From Talaromyces rugulosus (taxonomy: Eukaryota; Ascomycota; Eurotiomycetes; Eurotiales; Trichocomaceae), in the NCBI RefSeq assembly GCF_013368755.1, contig NC_049565.1, positions 1,736,001 to 1,800,000 of the forward strand: a stretch of DNA of 64,000 bases, read 5' to 3'. Below, in pieces: positions 32,773 to 43,990 of this stretch. The notes under the pieces are model-generated. The model saw nothing but the letters and a program-made list of their open reading frames with translations, was not told where the DNA came from and did no database searches. The position numbers were made by a program, and so were the translations under genes. How positions within the stretch are numbered: position 1 is the first letter of the stretch; each line of letters begins with the position of its first letter.

Positions 32773-34196
32773 ATGGCCACGTCCATCGATCTCTTTCGTG
32801 GGTGGCCTAACCCCGCTCTCCTGCCAGTTCAGTCGATCGCCAAAGCGAGTTCCATTGCCTTGTCGACGCCATCCATCTTTCAGCCAGGCTTGCAATATGG
32901 ACCGGATGAAGGCTACGGTCCGCTCCGTCAGCACCTTGCCGACTGGCTTACCTCGTTCTACCGCCCGAAGGAGCCCATCTCAGAAGCCCGGATCTGCGTT
33001 ACTGGCGGGGCCAGCCAGAACCTCGCGTGCGTACTGCAGGTCTTTACTGATGCTGCGTACACGCGGAATATCTGGGTGGTTGCGCCGACCTACTACCTCG
33101 CCTGTCGCATTTTCCACGACGCTGGGTTCATGAACCGTCTACGAGGTGTGCCCGAGGACACCGAGGGGATCGACATTGGTTTTTTAGAGAAAGGGCTACA
33201 GGAAGCTGAAGCAAAAGCCAATGCAGAAGGAAACACACAACCGGTATGGGGTGAGTCTTTTGGGTTGCACACGCTATCTTGCTGATGGATACAGCGCTAC
33301 AAGCTACCGCGACCGTGGAGCAAAATTTATAAACATGTCTTCTACCTGACGTCAACGTTTGCGAACCCGTCGATGAAAGTGGTCTCGGTCCGTCGTCGCG
33401 AACAACTGATAAGACTAGCCCGGCGATACGATGTACTCGTCATTTCCGACGATGTTTACGATTTTCTCCAGTGGCCGTCGGATATGAGCGCAACGATTTC
33501 GCCGAGTGACAAAGCTGCAGTCCCCAGACTGGTTGACATTGATCGATACCTCGATGGCGGTCCGGTTGATGATTTTGGGAATTCAATGAGCAATGGCAGC
33601 TTTAGCAAGTTGGTCGGACCGGGTGTGCGTACCGGCTGGGCCGAAGGGACATATAAGTTTGCCTATGGACTGTCGCAAGCGTATGTTCCTATGGAGTTTT
33701 GACTCTCTCGACGAATACTGACGTTTCTTGTCGCATAAGGGGATCATCACGGTCTGGAGGAGCTCCCTCCCAGTTGACGGCCACATTTGTTGACCAACTC
33801 GTCTCGACCGGAACTCTACAACGGCACATTTCATCTGAGCTCATTCCGACCTACCAGGCACGATACAGAGAGGTTATGAGTGCTATTAGCGCTCATCTTG
33901 TTCCATTAGGCTTCAGTGTGCCAGCAAGCGCCCAGCCTATCGTTGGTGGATTCTTCATTTGGCTTGACCTGCCGGCGGGGCTCACGAGCAGTGTCTTGGC
34001 TGACAGAGCAGCGGCAGAGGAGAACGTTAAAATTGGCAGTGGCACGTTGTTCCAGGTCGAAGGAGACTGTACCGAGGGCCGCCAGGATTTTGAAGACGGC
34101 ATTCGACTGTCGTTTGGCTGGGAGGAGTTTGGCCTTCTTTCTGAGGGAGTGGAGCGTTTGGGTAAGGCAGCTCGCCGTATATTGAATACGAGGTAA
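32773..34196 (+). CDS. PLP-dependent class I/II aminotransferase
   Basis: Predicted 437-residue fold-type I enzyme in three exons (32773-33243, 33295-33680, 33740-34196) with 51- and 59-bp introns. Landmarks are YGPDEGYGPLRQHLADWL, VTGGASQNLACVLQVF, APTYYLACRIFHDAG, VISDDVYDFLQW and GSFSKLVGPGVRTGW, where Lys262 is the expected pyridoxal-phosphate Schiff-base lysine. The pattern resembles the ARO8/2-aminoadipate aminotransferase and MocR-like group. It would transfer an amino group from an amino acid to a 2-oxo acid in the cytosol or mitochondrion. The exact substrate is unknown. The first donor, GTATGG, is less typical, but it is the only choice that keeps the frame into RYKLPRPWSKIYKH. No link to the polyketide cluster is evident. 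Confidence 0.88.
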
Positions 34197-35889
34197 GTGT
34201 ACTGTCTTTCGTTAGACCACGTAGTGGACCGGTTAGGTTGTAGCCGTTGTTCAGAACAAAGCCATTCGTAGTCTTTATCCCTATTAAGGATCAAAGAAAG
34301 AGTTTGGTCGACGGGAGGCTGCCGGCGCACGAACGGCTTATGGGTACTACTATTGGCTCGGAACGGGTGGAGCCGCCAGAGCTTAATTGTGAGGACCAAT
34401 CATGGCGGGTGGAAGTGGAACCGAGGACGCTACGGTCTGTGATTGGCTGGGAATGCAGTTTCACTGTTTTAGCGCGAAACGCGTGGGCGGCAAAACTCGA
34501 AACAGTCGTCTTTGCATGGCTTGTTCTTTTTGTCTTTCTTCTCTGAGGTGCTTGTTTGTGCTGTCCGACAATGAGACGGGCTCTCATTGTCCGGATTAAT
34601 GATTGTCATTCCTCAGCTCGATCAGTCCACTGTGTGGAATGCGGGAGAGTGTGGCCACCGGGACAACGGCTTGGCCCATTGTTAGGGAGGCAACCGTCGT
34701 GCAAAAAAATGCTCCAGAGATTACGCCGAGAGTAGTATGTGGTCGACTATGCGCTGTGCCCACGAGCTAGACTGCTAGAACATTTTTATCAGGATCTGCC
34801 ATGAGAAACGGCACAGGCGCATTCCAGACCCCGCAGATCAGGTAGACCCTGACAACGCCGTGCTTTTCGTCGTCTAGACTGTACACGATGTGTCGACGAA
34901 GAGGAGAGAAGACAGCGTATATGTAGAGTAGTTGGCACCCGTCGCGCCGAGGGACTTGTAGTTCTGCTTATTATTCCTATCAATACTCCTAGTACTATTA
35001 TTGCTGCATTCGCCAGCAAGTACCTATTGTTGATCTCTACTATTATCCATCTCATCGTCACCCCAGCTTTCTCATCTTTCTATTTTAGATTCATTAATTA
35101 CAGGACCAAAGGGCGTATTGAGCAGCGATTCGTTGGCTCGCAGCTGTTTCATCTACTTAGGGCTTGGTTGCAGCGTCCGCCAATCAGCACGCCGTTCGTC
35201 GCTTTAGGGCTTTGTGTGAGTAGCCTTTTTCTTATTATTGTTGCAGGCGCTTATTGTTTTGGCACAATGCAGGTGGAGACTCCTTTTTTGAGTGAATCAG
35301 ACTTGATTCTTTGAATAATAGTCACGGTGGGTCGCCTGATAGCTGATTCCCCCGCCAGTGTCTGCTTATTTGACTCCCCAGGTGTCCGCCTTTTCTCTTC
35401 CGCTCGTGAGTATCTTTCCTCCTGTCTCTCATTAGGCTGATACACAGTCATCCATTCTTTTTTTTTCTCCTTCTTCCCTTTTTTTTTTCTCGTGTGTGTG
35501 ACAGCGTCACCCACTTCTACCACCCACTTCTACCACGGAATCTCTGTCCTGGTGGCAGTTGCCTGGTGGTGCCTTCCTTCCCCTTCGACGTAAGTAAGAC
35601 ATCCTCCATTCCGCATTCCGGCTGTCTTGTCAGCGCAACACACTCGTCATACCAGAGGTAAGTCTTTGTTCTTTTCTTTAGTTTCATTATTGCTTTGCCG
35701 TTGTTGACAGTAATTTTTTGGTCAGATTCTGGAATCTCAAGACTGAGTATTTCATCTGATCTTGGTGGCTGCTTTTTTTTTTGTTGGACACCAGGAGAGA
35801 TCTGATCTGACTCATATCGTCAACAGCTTCTGCTGGCCAGATTACAATTGAAACCTTCTTGTTTTCCCTTTTCAGACGACTTCAAAAAT
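34197..35889. other. Intergenic, long pyrimidine-rich promoter of GH55 gene
   Basis: The right 500 bp (35380-35880) is strikingly C/T-rich with several T tracts, as is common in promoters and 5' UTRs of well-expressed fungal genes. Possible 5' UTR splice donors (GTAAGT at 35591 and 35660) are present. No coding gene was supported in the left part. Confidence 0.5.
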
Positions 35890-38775
35890 ATGATTTTCAT
35901 ACGACTTTTCCTCCTCTTGGGTCTGTCGACCCTGTTGGCCGCTGCGCCAACGCCCCAGGCCAGCGCCGCCAGCTCCTCGTCTGGGTTCTGGATGGCCAAT
36001 ATCAAGCGCCAGGGCACAGTTGCATTCGGTAACGCGACAGACTACCAGATTTTCCGTAACGTTCACGACTTCGGCGCCAAAGGTATGAAAGGCACCCCCT
36101 CATTCTGAACAACATGATCGCAACAGACTCACTAACATTTTTTAGGTGATGGCTCGACCGACGATACCGATGCTATACAAAAGGCCATCTCAAGCGGAAA
36201 CCGATGTGAAGAGAACTGTGACTCATCTACTGTTACTCCTGCTATCGTCTACTTCCCGCCTGGCACATACGTGGTGTCGCGCGCTCTCAACCAGTCGTAT
36301 TACACTCAGATGATTGGTGATGCCACCGATCTCCCTGTCATCAAAGCCGCCAGAAGCTTCTCCGGCATGGCTGTCATTGATGCTGATCCCTACATCATGG
36401 GAGCCAACTGGTTCACTAACCAGAACAACTTCTTCCGTCAAATTCGCAACTTTGTCATCGATCTTACCTCCATGGACATGAGCAGTGGCGCTGGTATCCA
36501 CTGGCAAGTAGCTCAGGCTACGAGTCTTCAGAACATTCGCTTTGAAATGGTCAAGGGAGGCGGTGATGGCAATAAGCAACAGGGTATCTTCATGGACAAC
36601 GGTTCGGGCGGTTTCATGACTGATCTCACCTTCAACGGCGGCAACTACGGCATGTTCTTGGGCAACCAGCAGTTCACAACTCGCAACTTGACCTTTAACG
36701 GATGCAATACGGCTATCTTCATGAACTGGAACTGGGCTTGGACTTTCAAGTCGGTTACTGTTACTGATTGTGCCGTGGCGCTGAACATGTCCAACGTTGC
36801 TGATGCTAATAACCAGACTGTTGGTTCGGTCATGCTCTTGGACAGCTCTATCTCGACCACCGACACTGCCATTGTCACTGCTTGGTCTAAAGACAGCATT
36901 CCGATCGGTGGCGGTGCTCTTGTTATTGACAACGTCGACTTCTCTGGCTCCAAGGTAGCCGTTGCCGGAATTGGTGGTAATACTATCTTGGCTGGCGGTT
37001 CTATTGTCGATAACTGGGTCCAGGGCAATACTTACACTACTTCCGGTGCTTCGAGCGTGAAGAAGCGTGATATCGAGTCTGTGGCCAGCCTTGAGGCCGA
37101 CACGTGCCCTGCGCCTGAAGTTGTCACTGTCACTGTTGTTCAAGGCGCTGGAACGAATCCCACTGTGCCTGCAAGTCATGCTAGCGATCGTATTGCTGGC
37201 TCGACTGGCACTGATGCTCCGGGTGGCTTGGCAACTACTATTCCTGGCACCGACATACCTGACCCTGTTACCACTGTCACTCCTACTGTTGGAGCTACTA
37301 CTGCTACTGGAACTGCCCCTCAACAAACCACCGGTACTCCAGCACCGCCTGCCTCTAATCCAGGCTCCGGCGATGGAACGACTAGCCCTGTCTCGTCCCC
37401 ATCTGCCGCTACTAGTACTCCCTCCTCGCAACATAGCCCATCGAGCGGACATGCGTCCGGAACGCCCTCCTCTGGTACCTGTGCTGCATCTCCTGTGTCC
37501 AAGGCCCGAACTCAAGCAACTCTTGCCAAGTCAAGCAAGCCCTCTGTTCTCGTTGAGGGCTCTGGCAAAGTTTTTGAGCGTTCGAAGCCTTTGTATGAAA
37601 CTGTCGATGCCTCATCCTTTGTTAGCGTCAAATCTGCTGGTGCCAAGGGCGATGGTACTACTGACGACACGGATGCCATCCAAAAAGTCCTTGACAGCGC
37701 TACCTCTGACCAGATCGTTTACTTTGATCATGGTGCCTACATTATCACTTCCACTATCAAGGTACCCAAAGATATCAAGATTGTCGGCGAAATCTGGCCC
37801 CTTCTGATGGCTTCTGGCAAAGCCTTCTCGGACGAGCAGAACCCAATCCCCATGCTCCAAATTGGCCAAGCAGGCGATTCTGGCGATGTTGAGATTTCTG
37901 ACATCATGCTCGAAACCAAGGGACCCACTCCTGGTGCTATCTTGATGGAATGGAACGTTGCTGGCTCCTCCCAGGGTTCTGCTGGCATGTGGGATGTCCA
38001 CTTCCGCATTGGTGGTTCCGCCGGAACGGAACTCCAGAGCGACAAGTGTGCCTATAACCCTAATGCGACCCATAACGCCAACCCTGAGTGCGAGGGTGCT
38101 TTTATGCTTTTGCACGTTACTGAAAAGGCCAGTGCTTATGTCGAGAACGCCTGGTTCTGGGTTGCTGATCACGAGCTGGATCTCGCTGATCACAGCAAGA
38201 TTGATATCTACAATGGCCGCGGTGTGTTGATTGAAAGCCAAAACGCCGTCTGGCTGTACGGCACATCTTCTGAACACAGCCAGCTCTACGAATACCAGAT
38301 CAACAATGCGAAGAATGTCTTTATGGCTCTTATCCAGACCGAGACTCCGTAAGTTGACATTTATCCTGTTACCGCAAGATAGTCAATACTAACGTTAGCT
38401 ACTAGATACTGGCAATCCAACCCTACAGCTCTCGAGCCATTCACCCCTCAGAGCAAGTGGAGTGACCCCGACTTCTCGACCTGCACGACTGACAGCTGCC
38501 GCAAAGCCTGGGGCTTGCGTGTCCTTTCCTCGTCCGACGTGCTTATGTACGGCGGTGGCCTTTACAGCTTCTTCGAGAACTACAGCCAGACCTGTCTTGA
38601 CAGCGAGGACTGCCAGGAGAACATGGTCGAAGTCGACTGCTCCAGCGTGTCGCTATACGGGCTGAGCACAAAGGCCAGCGTCAACATGGTTACATCGACC
38701 GACGGCAAAGGATTAGTCGCTCAGTCTGAGAACCTGAGCAACTTTTGCTCCACCATTGCCTTGTTCCAACAGTAA
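35890..38775 (+). CDS. Secreted GH55 exo/endo-beta-1,3-glucanase
   Basis: Predicted 921-residue glycoside hydrolase in three exons (35890-36082, 36146-38348, 38406-38775) with 63- and 57-bp introns. The signal peptide is MIFIRLFLLLGLSTLLAAAP. Two pectate-lyase-like right-handed beta-helix modules are marked by the repeated signature FGAKGDGSTDDTDAIQKAI (about residue 61) and SAGAKGDGTTDDTDAIQKVL (about residue 580). They are joined by a Ser/Thr/Pro-rich linker (about 385-505). This two-helix layout defines GH55, whose members degrade laminarin and fungal cell-wall beta-1,3-glucan. Catalytic residues were not assigned by eye. Two N-terminal signature helices and the long linker make it slightly longer than many family members. 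A beta-1,3-glucanase of another family (GH128) lies 1.6 kb away. Confidence 0.92.
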
Positions 38776-39043
38776 TCCTTACTGCTTGGGGTTTGTCTTG
38801 TTTTATTTCGCTCAAAACAGTTTCTTTCTTGACTCTTTCACATGTATGATATTTTTTTTTGTCTCGGCTGGATTTGAGTTTGAGCATTGCTAGCGGATTG
38901 ATTAGCTTTGTTGCGATAGATGGATATTTAGATAGTTCTTCCTACTGGTGGAGGCAAGCAGAGCAAGCCAGTGAATCAATGATACCTAAGTCACTTTTTT
39001 TTCAATCTATACAGAATCTAAGTCTATGTAACTCTACTTATAG

Positions 39044-39901
39044 TTATTTCGCAGCATTCTCCTTGGCCCTGTCGGCAATCAGCTGTTTCTCCTCTGCACT
39101 CAGATCTGTTTCCCAAGATAGCCTGGGCAGCTCAAATATATCGGTAACACGACCATAGCTAATACCACCCAGACGACTAACAGGCCTCAACTTTTCTATT
39201 TCAAGCACCCCTCTCTCTTCATCGAGCGCATCCTCGCGCGCCCAAAACTGCACTCCTTCGACAGTAAACATTGTCGCAGTGACTTTGCTCGGATCGCGTT
39301 TTGACGTGAAATCGCGCTTCTCAACCACTTTCGCCTCGATCGAAAACACCGCTTCTTTCACACGCGGCACGCGCACTTGCTTCGTATCTTCGCCGCGCGT
39401 CAGACCCGAGACGTCAAACTCGCTGACTCCATACGGCGCATCGATGCATGCCATATTCGCCGCGTCGATATAATCCTCCGATATGATGTTTATCACACAC
39501 TCGCCCGTCTCGAGCAGGTTCGTCAGCGTGTCCTTGCGCGTCCCCGGCGAGCCGACTTTGGGTCCGTTGACGCCAAACACAAAGATGGGCGGATCGGCCG
39601 CGATGATTTGGAAGAAGCTGAACGGGCTCACATTTGTTGATGAGCCGTCGCCGGAGCGCGTCGAGATGAAGCCAATAGGCCGCGGAACAATGGCGCTGAT
39701 GAGCAGTTTGTAGTTGGCCAGAAACCCGCGCGAGTCGGCGTTTGGGTCGATGCTGATGTGGTTTGATGTGTTGGGTTCGCCGTACGCGCCGGAGCCGATG
39801 GTGTACCCCGGGTTGATGGTTTGTGTGTAGTGTGGGTGCGCAGAGGAGTCCCAGGGGGGGCGAGAGGCTTCGACCTCTTTGAAGGGCGCATGCGGTGCCA
39901 T
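39044..39901 (-). CDS. Flavin-reductase-like, FMN-binding split-barrel protein
   Basis: Intronless 285-residue protein. Characteristic sequences are YKLLISAIVPRPIGFISTRS, NVSPFSFFQIIAADPPIFVF, RKDTLTNLLETGECVINI and FDVSGLTRGEDTKQVRVPRV, typical of the DIM6/NTAB flavin reductase-like family. Such proteins bind FMN and may reduce it or carry out oxidoreduction on small substrates in the cytosol. The precise reaction is unknown. The start is the ATG at 39901 (MAPHAPFKEVEASRPPW). The frame stays open upstream through a CAA repeat, but no in-frame ATG exists there. Confidence 0.88.
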   Translation of the reverse strand: MAPHAPFKEVEASRPPWDSSAHPHYTQTINPGYTIGSGAYGEPNTSNHISIDPNADSRGFLANYKLLISAIVPRPIGFISTRSGDGSSTNVSPFSFFQIIAADPPIFVFGVNGPKVGSPGTRKDTLTNLLETGECVINIISEDYIDAANMACIDAPYGVSEFDVSGLTRGEDTKQVRVPRVKEAVFSIEAKVVEKRDFTSKRDPSKVTATMFTVEGVQFWAREDALDEERGVLEIEKLRPVSRLGGISYGRVTDIFELPRLSWETDLSAEEKQLIADRAKENAAK

Positions 39902-39904
39902 TTT

Positions 39905-39947
<43 letters not shown>
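39905..39947. repeat. (TTG)n / (CAA)n microsatellite in the 5' leader
   Basis: About 14 tandem TTG triplets (CAA on the coding strand) lie immediately upstream of the start codon of the flavin-reductase-like gene. They would be in its 5' UTR. Confidence 0.95.
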
Positions 39948-40332
39948 CTTGTTCTTATCTTGTGTGGTGTTGATGTGACCCCGCGGTTGGAGATGCTTTG
40001 GTGTTGTGGTTGTGGGTGGTACAGTGCTCTCAAGGTCTATATTCAATGTCAATTGAATGAAATAAATAGAGTCAATGCTGAAATAGGTACAAAGTCAAAG
40101 CATCTAAACTATCTTAAAAGATGAACAAAGATCCTGCTAGAAAATAGACTGATCAATTGAGGGGCAGATTAAGATTACTAAGTGCAAGATGATGCAATGG
40201 TGGATTTGTAATGGGTCTTATCGGTTGTACAACAAAGAGATAAGAAAATATGCACGAACATAGACGGATACTTTCTTGGAAAGGCATGACACGATTAATA
40301 ATAAACTTTGAAGTTGAAATTATTTACATTTT
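39948..40332. other. Intergenic
   Basis: This holds the promoter of the flavin-reductase-like gene and the 3' flank of the GH128 gene, both on the minus strand. Nothing further was identified. Confidence 0.5.
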
Positions 40333-41196
40333 CTAGTTAGGGCCATCACCGCTCCCATAAGGACTAAAGGCATACTGTACACCCAAACCTGAAAGAGAAG
40401 GGCCATCATCTTGCAAGAGAACTTTAGAGTTATCCGCAGTCCCAAAGTACGAATATCTGTAGACGCAAGGGTTATTGTCCAGGAAGGGGATTGCCGAACG
40501 CAAAAAGTTGCTCTGGTCGTCGATCGATCCGAAAGCTTGGAACTGTTGCACCGGTTAGCTCTCGACCAGCATATTTACATAACAGTTTCGTACCTCTGTG
40601 ATCCAGACTTGGCGGCCTGTTAGAGAGCAAATGCTGTTGACCCAGTTCTCAAAATCTGACTCTAGAGTATGGTCGTTATACCAATGAATCGGGACAAAAT
40701 CAATATGGCAGCCGCTGCACGCTTGCAGAAACTGATTCAACCAGTCATAACCGTCATTAGAGACAGAAGGAGCACCAAGCTGAGCATGGCCGGTGAAAGG
40801 TTCCATGTACTGGTTCCAAGCATCAGCAGCTTGCTGGGGGCTGAGGTTGGCTTGGTCTCCGCGTTCAGGCTCATTGAAGGCAAGCAAGTGTCCCGTGCCA
40901 CCGTTATTAATCCAGTACCAGGCGTTGTCAGACCATTGGTCGGTATGGTAGTTTGCAGTACCCCAGAGCATGGGCACATATTCAGCAAACGACTGCTTCT
41001 GGCTAGTGGTACTGTCCCAGTTGTACTGCCAGTTCACCTGAGAATCGTGGTTATTCCATGAGCCGCCAAATTGCGAGATTGGAACATCGTCATTGGCGGC
41101 CAGGCCTCGTTTGGGCCAAGAATCGGCGGCGGTCGAGGTTATAAGGAGGCTCGTGGCCAGGGCCACGTAGCCGGTGACATTGTTGAAACGAGTCAT
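40333..41196 (-). CDS. Secreted GH128 (Asl1-like) beta-1,3-glucanase
   Basis: Predicted 270-residue glycoside hydrolase in two exons (40594-41196, 40333-40542) with a 51-bp intron. A signal peptide (VALATSLLITSTAADS) is followed by KRGLAANDDVPI, GSWNNHDSQVNWQYNW and PMLWGTANYH. The conserved acid/base lies in LLAFNEPERGD (Glu109) and the nucleophile in VWITE (Glu201), which falls exactly at the exon junction. The C-terminal exon supplies the FLDNNPCVYRYSYFG strand typical of Asl1-like GH128 proteins. The enzyme would act outside the cell on beta-1,3-glucan during wall remodelling or mycoparasitism. TATAAATAG at about 41314-41322 lies 120 bp before the start. Confidence 0.9.
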
Positions 41197-42864
41197 TGCG
41201 AAGTCACTATAAAATATAGAAAAAAGCTGTTTATGAAGAAAGCAGCAGAAGGAAGTGACAGCGAGGATTCCTTGCACGGTATAACGGGTATACGACAAAC
41301 ATGACTGTCGTGGCTATTTATAATAATCATGCTGGTAGACATCACGACAGAAGGTGGCGTTCTCTTTCAGGTACACAGTCTACCCACTCATGTCATACAA
41401 AAAGCCATCAATTGATATAAAGGGCCGACCACAATAAATGCGGCATAGGTTCGCCGAAGTGCATCTTCACAATTTTAGACAGACAACCTTCTATTGGCCA
41501 TATAACCGATCTTGTAATGGCCGAGATTCAGCCATAGACGCCTAATATTGACTAAAAGTTCCTTTTTTGTTATCTTCGGTTTTTGTGCTACTTGCGCGTG
41601 GTTAACGAAGAGGGCTGACAACTCTAGGAAATTAGGTATTGAAGTGTGGCGTTCGAATGATGATTAGCAGGGTGTGATTTGGCGCTTTTCCGAAGCCAGT
41701 ATTAGTTGCTAGTGCTACAGGTTCCACTGCAAAGCAGGCAGAATTAGCTTGCATGTGTAATGTAACTTCACTACACCCTTTATTTACTCGTTCCCAATGG
41801 ATCCCAAGGCCAAGGGACCAATGCTATGCCTAATAACTAGGCGTGAAATGTAGTTTGTATTCTAGACGTGGTCCGACTATGAGTATTGCCTGACCATGTA
41901 GTTCAGTCTTCCTACAGTTTACGTGGTAACAATATAATAAAGATCTAAGTGTAGATAAATTCACCGTTATGATCCATTCAAACTTTAATATTGGTTGAAA
42001 GCCACGTGCTAGCTATACTGGAGCTTCTAGACTTTCGGGGGGTTATGGCGGCTTAGGCCCTAAGGCGCTCCTATGGTCGCTGACTAGCATCATGTTCGCG
42101 TTTGATCGATAACTATACCATAGTTGGCGCTATAAACTAGTGCTTACGCCAGATCGCATGTCGTTAATATGTCACTTATCGTTTGGAAAATGTTAAAAGG
42201 TCTGAATATAAGCTAGTCATCAATAATTAATATACAGATATATCTAATTTAACACATTGAGCTAAAATTTACAACTATTTCAGCGAGTGATCTTATGAAA
42301 TCCGAGTTGAATTGGTTCTTGTAGGGCTACTGTATCCCAACCGTCCCTACCCGCGAGGCGTAATTTGCAGCCCCAACTATTCCCCTTTTCAGCCACGCGT
42401 TCTGACACCAATAAATAGGAAATTCGCTTAGAAGATAGTAATGTCATCTAGTGTTTATATTTAGTCAATTTCGGTCACCCAACGTAACCGTGGCGCTGAA
42501 TTTATGTAAACTAAGAAGAATGACCACATTAACCTCCGAAATGTCAATACTTTACACAGTACAGAAGTGACAAGATCCTGGAAAGACGCCGATAGAAGCT
42601 GAAATGAGCGGATTTTTCGTCGCAGACAATTTCGACTTGAGTTGACGCCACTGATACATCGCTTGGTCAGTAAATAACCTAATAATCGCGAAGGATTTCT
42701 ACCTGAATATGGTCGAGATGTTAGTATGTCTTGAGCCTACACTAGGGTACTCGACTTCCACAGCCCATTTTACGGAGTATAAATAGACAATGCCGCACTT
42801 AGGTGATAGTACGCCGTTCAGATCTGGTTTGCTTCAATATAACCACGATAACCTTATCTAAAAC
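41197..42864. other. Long divergent intergenic region
   Basis: About 1.7 kb separates the 5' ends of the GH128 gene (minus) and the secreted-protein gene (plus), so both promoters lie here. TATAAATA at 42778-42785 is 80 bp upstream of the right-hand gene. No ORF or RNA was recognised. Confidence 0.5.
42778..42785 (+). promoter_or_regulatory. Probable TATA box of the secreted-protein gene
   Basis: TATAAATA, 80 bp upstream of the ATG at 42865. Position and sequence fit a core promoter element. Confidence 0.5.
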
Positions 42865-43683
42865 ATGGCCAGGCTCACATTTTATATTTCCATGCTTGTT
42901 GGAGCAGTTGCCGCTCTGCCTAGTCCAGGCCGAACAAGCAAGGCTCCTCCCAGCCTACCCAATGCAGATCCCATTGCGGTTATGTCTGTGCCACAGAGCA
43001 ATTTTAAGAGCTACCAAACCGGTGGGCTTGTCCGTTACAACAGCACGGAAGATGCCAAGTTATCGAAGCGCTGGGACTGCAGTTCCTCTCCTACTCTTAC
43101 ATACGGCGATACTGATGATGGCGGTCCTGGTATAACTATCGACAATGATGCCAGCGACTGGCGTGGCTTTTACTTCTACCACAATAGCTGTGACAGCGTT
43201 CCGTGGAAGTATATTTGGATCGCTGGCAAAAGCACTCAGTTTGTCTCCATTCCCACGGGTTGGGAGGGCCGTGTCCAGCGCGGTGTCGACGATACCATGC
43301 TTAATGGTCAACCGCAGCTTCTTGGTTCTTGGCTGGAGATCAGTTGGGACATCAACAACGGAAATACTGGCTGGGCTGATGTCTCGCTCATCCGTGGCTG
43401 TGATGGAGCCATTCTTGTTTGGAATCCCGATGGAAATTGGAAGGGGTTTACGCAATGGGTTCTGGACGGCGCACCGGACGGTGCCTACGACCAGAAGAAC
43501 GATGGGCAGTGGGTTATCAAAGCTACCGAGGGTGAGAACGCCGCGATCAACACCATTCCTCGCGATTGGGACATCCAGCAGATCGGCTCCGATTACGTCT
43601 ACGTAGACGACTCCCACGGCAGCCCCGTTATTTCGACCAGCAATCAGCGTTTCTCTTCTTTCTGGCCAGACGGTCGCCCATAG
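42865..43683 (+). CDS. Secreted, Kex2-processed protein of unknown function
   Basis: Intronless 272-residue preproprotein. A signal peptide (about residues 1-19, MARLTFYISMLVGAVAAL) and a propeptide end at a dibasic Kex2-type site LSKR (residues 66-69). The predicted mature protein of about 203 residues starts WDCSSSPTL. It contains only three cysteines and is rich in Trp, Gly and Asp, with segments such as FYFYHNSCDSVPWKYIW, IPTGWEGRVQRG and GSWLEISWDINNGNTGW. This is a beta-sandwich-like pattern that faintly recalls thaumatin-like proteins, but I cannot support that assignment. It probably acts outside the cell; a role in the wall or in interaction with a host is speculation. Confidence 0.8.
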   Translation: MARLTFYISMLVGAVAALPSPGRTSKAPPSLPNADPIAVMSVPQSNFKSYQTGGLVRYNSTEDAKLSKRWDCSSSPTLTYGDTDDGGPGITIDNDASDWRGFYFYHNSCDSVPWKYIWIAGKSTQFVSIPTGWEGRVQRGVDDTMLNGQPQLLGSWLEISWDINNGNTGWADVSLIRGCDGAILVWNPDGNWKGFTQWVLDGAPDGAYDQKNDGQWVIKATEGENAAINTIPRDWDIQQIGSDYVYVDDSHGSPVISTSNQRFSSFWPDGRP

Positions 43684-43990
43684 AAAATCTTGAAGCTATA
43701 AAGAACAGTTAGCATTATCTTAATAAAGTAGTGGTGGTTAGTTTATAAAGAATTTAGTTTTAAACACTGTGTCTGCTCAGCTAGGCAAAGAGATTGCATG
43801 GAATGAAACCTTTGATTCCATTTTACCAACTATATAAGACCGCTCTCACCCTGAAGATAACTCGACAGATTACCAATGGTATTCATCATCTAAGCCCTAT
43901 ATGAACAGTTATGGTGCCGGAGAATTTCACTATCATTAAACATTAAGTATGGTGCATTTTGTAGAAATAGTTATCTAGAGAAATGGCTAT
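43684..43990. other. Short convergent intergenic region
   Basis: The 3' flanks of the secreted-protein gene and the MFS gene meet here; nothing else was seen. Confidence 0.5.

Noticed and set aside
32773..34196. Aminotransferase as an alternative nitrogen source for the cluster
   Set aside because: It lies about 9.5 kb beyond the regulator, past unrelated genes, and its motifs are those of general amino acid metabolism.
36223..37515. 430-codon minus-strand frame opposite the GH55 gene
   Set aside because: It is an antisense shadow of a strongly codon-biased gene, and its low-complexity Ser/Arg composition mirrors the Thr/Ser-rich coding strand.
39902..40033. Polyglutamine N-terminal extension of the flavin-reductase-like protein
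   Set aside because: The frame is open through the CAA repeat, but the upstream initiation codon is TTG and there is no in-frame ATG. The ATG at 39901 is the natural start.
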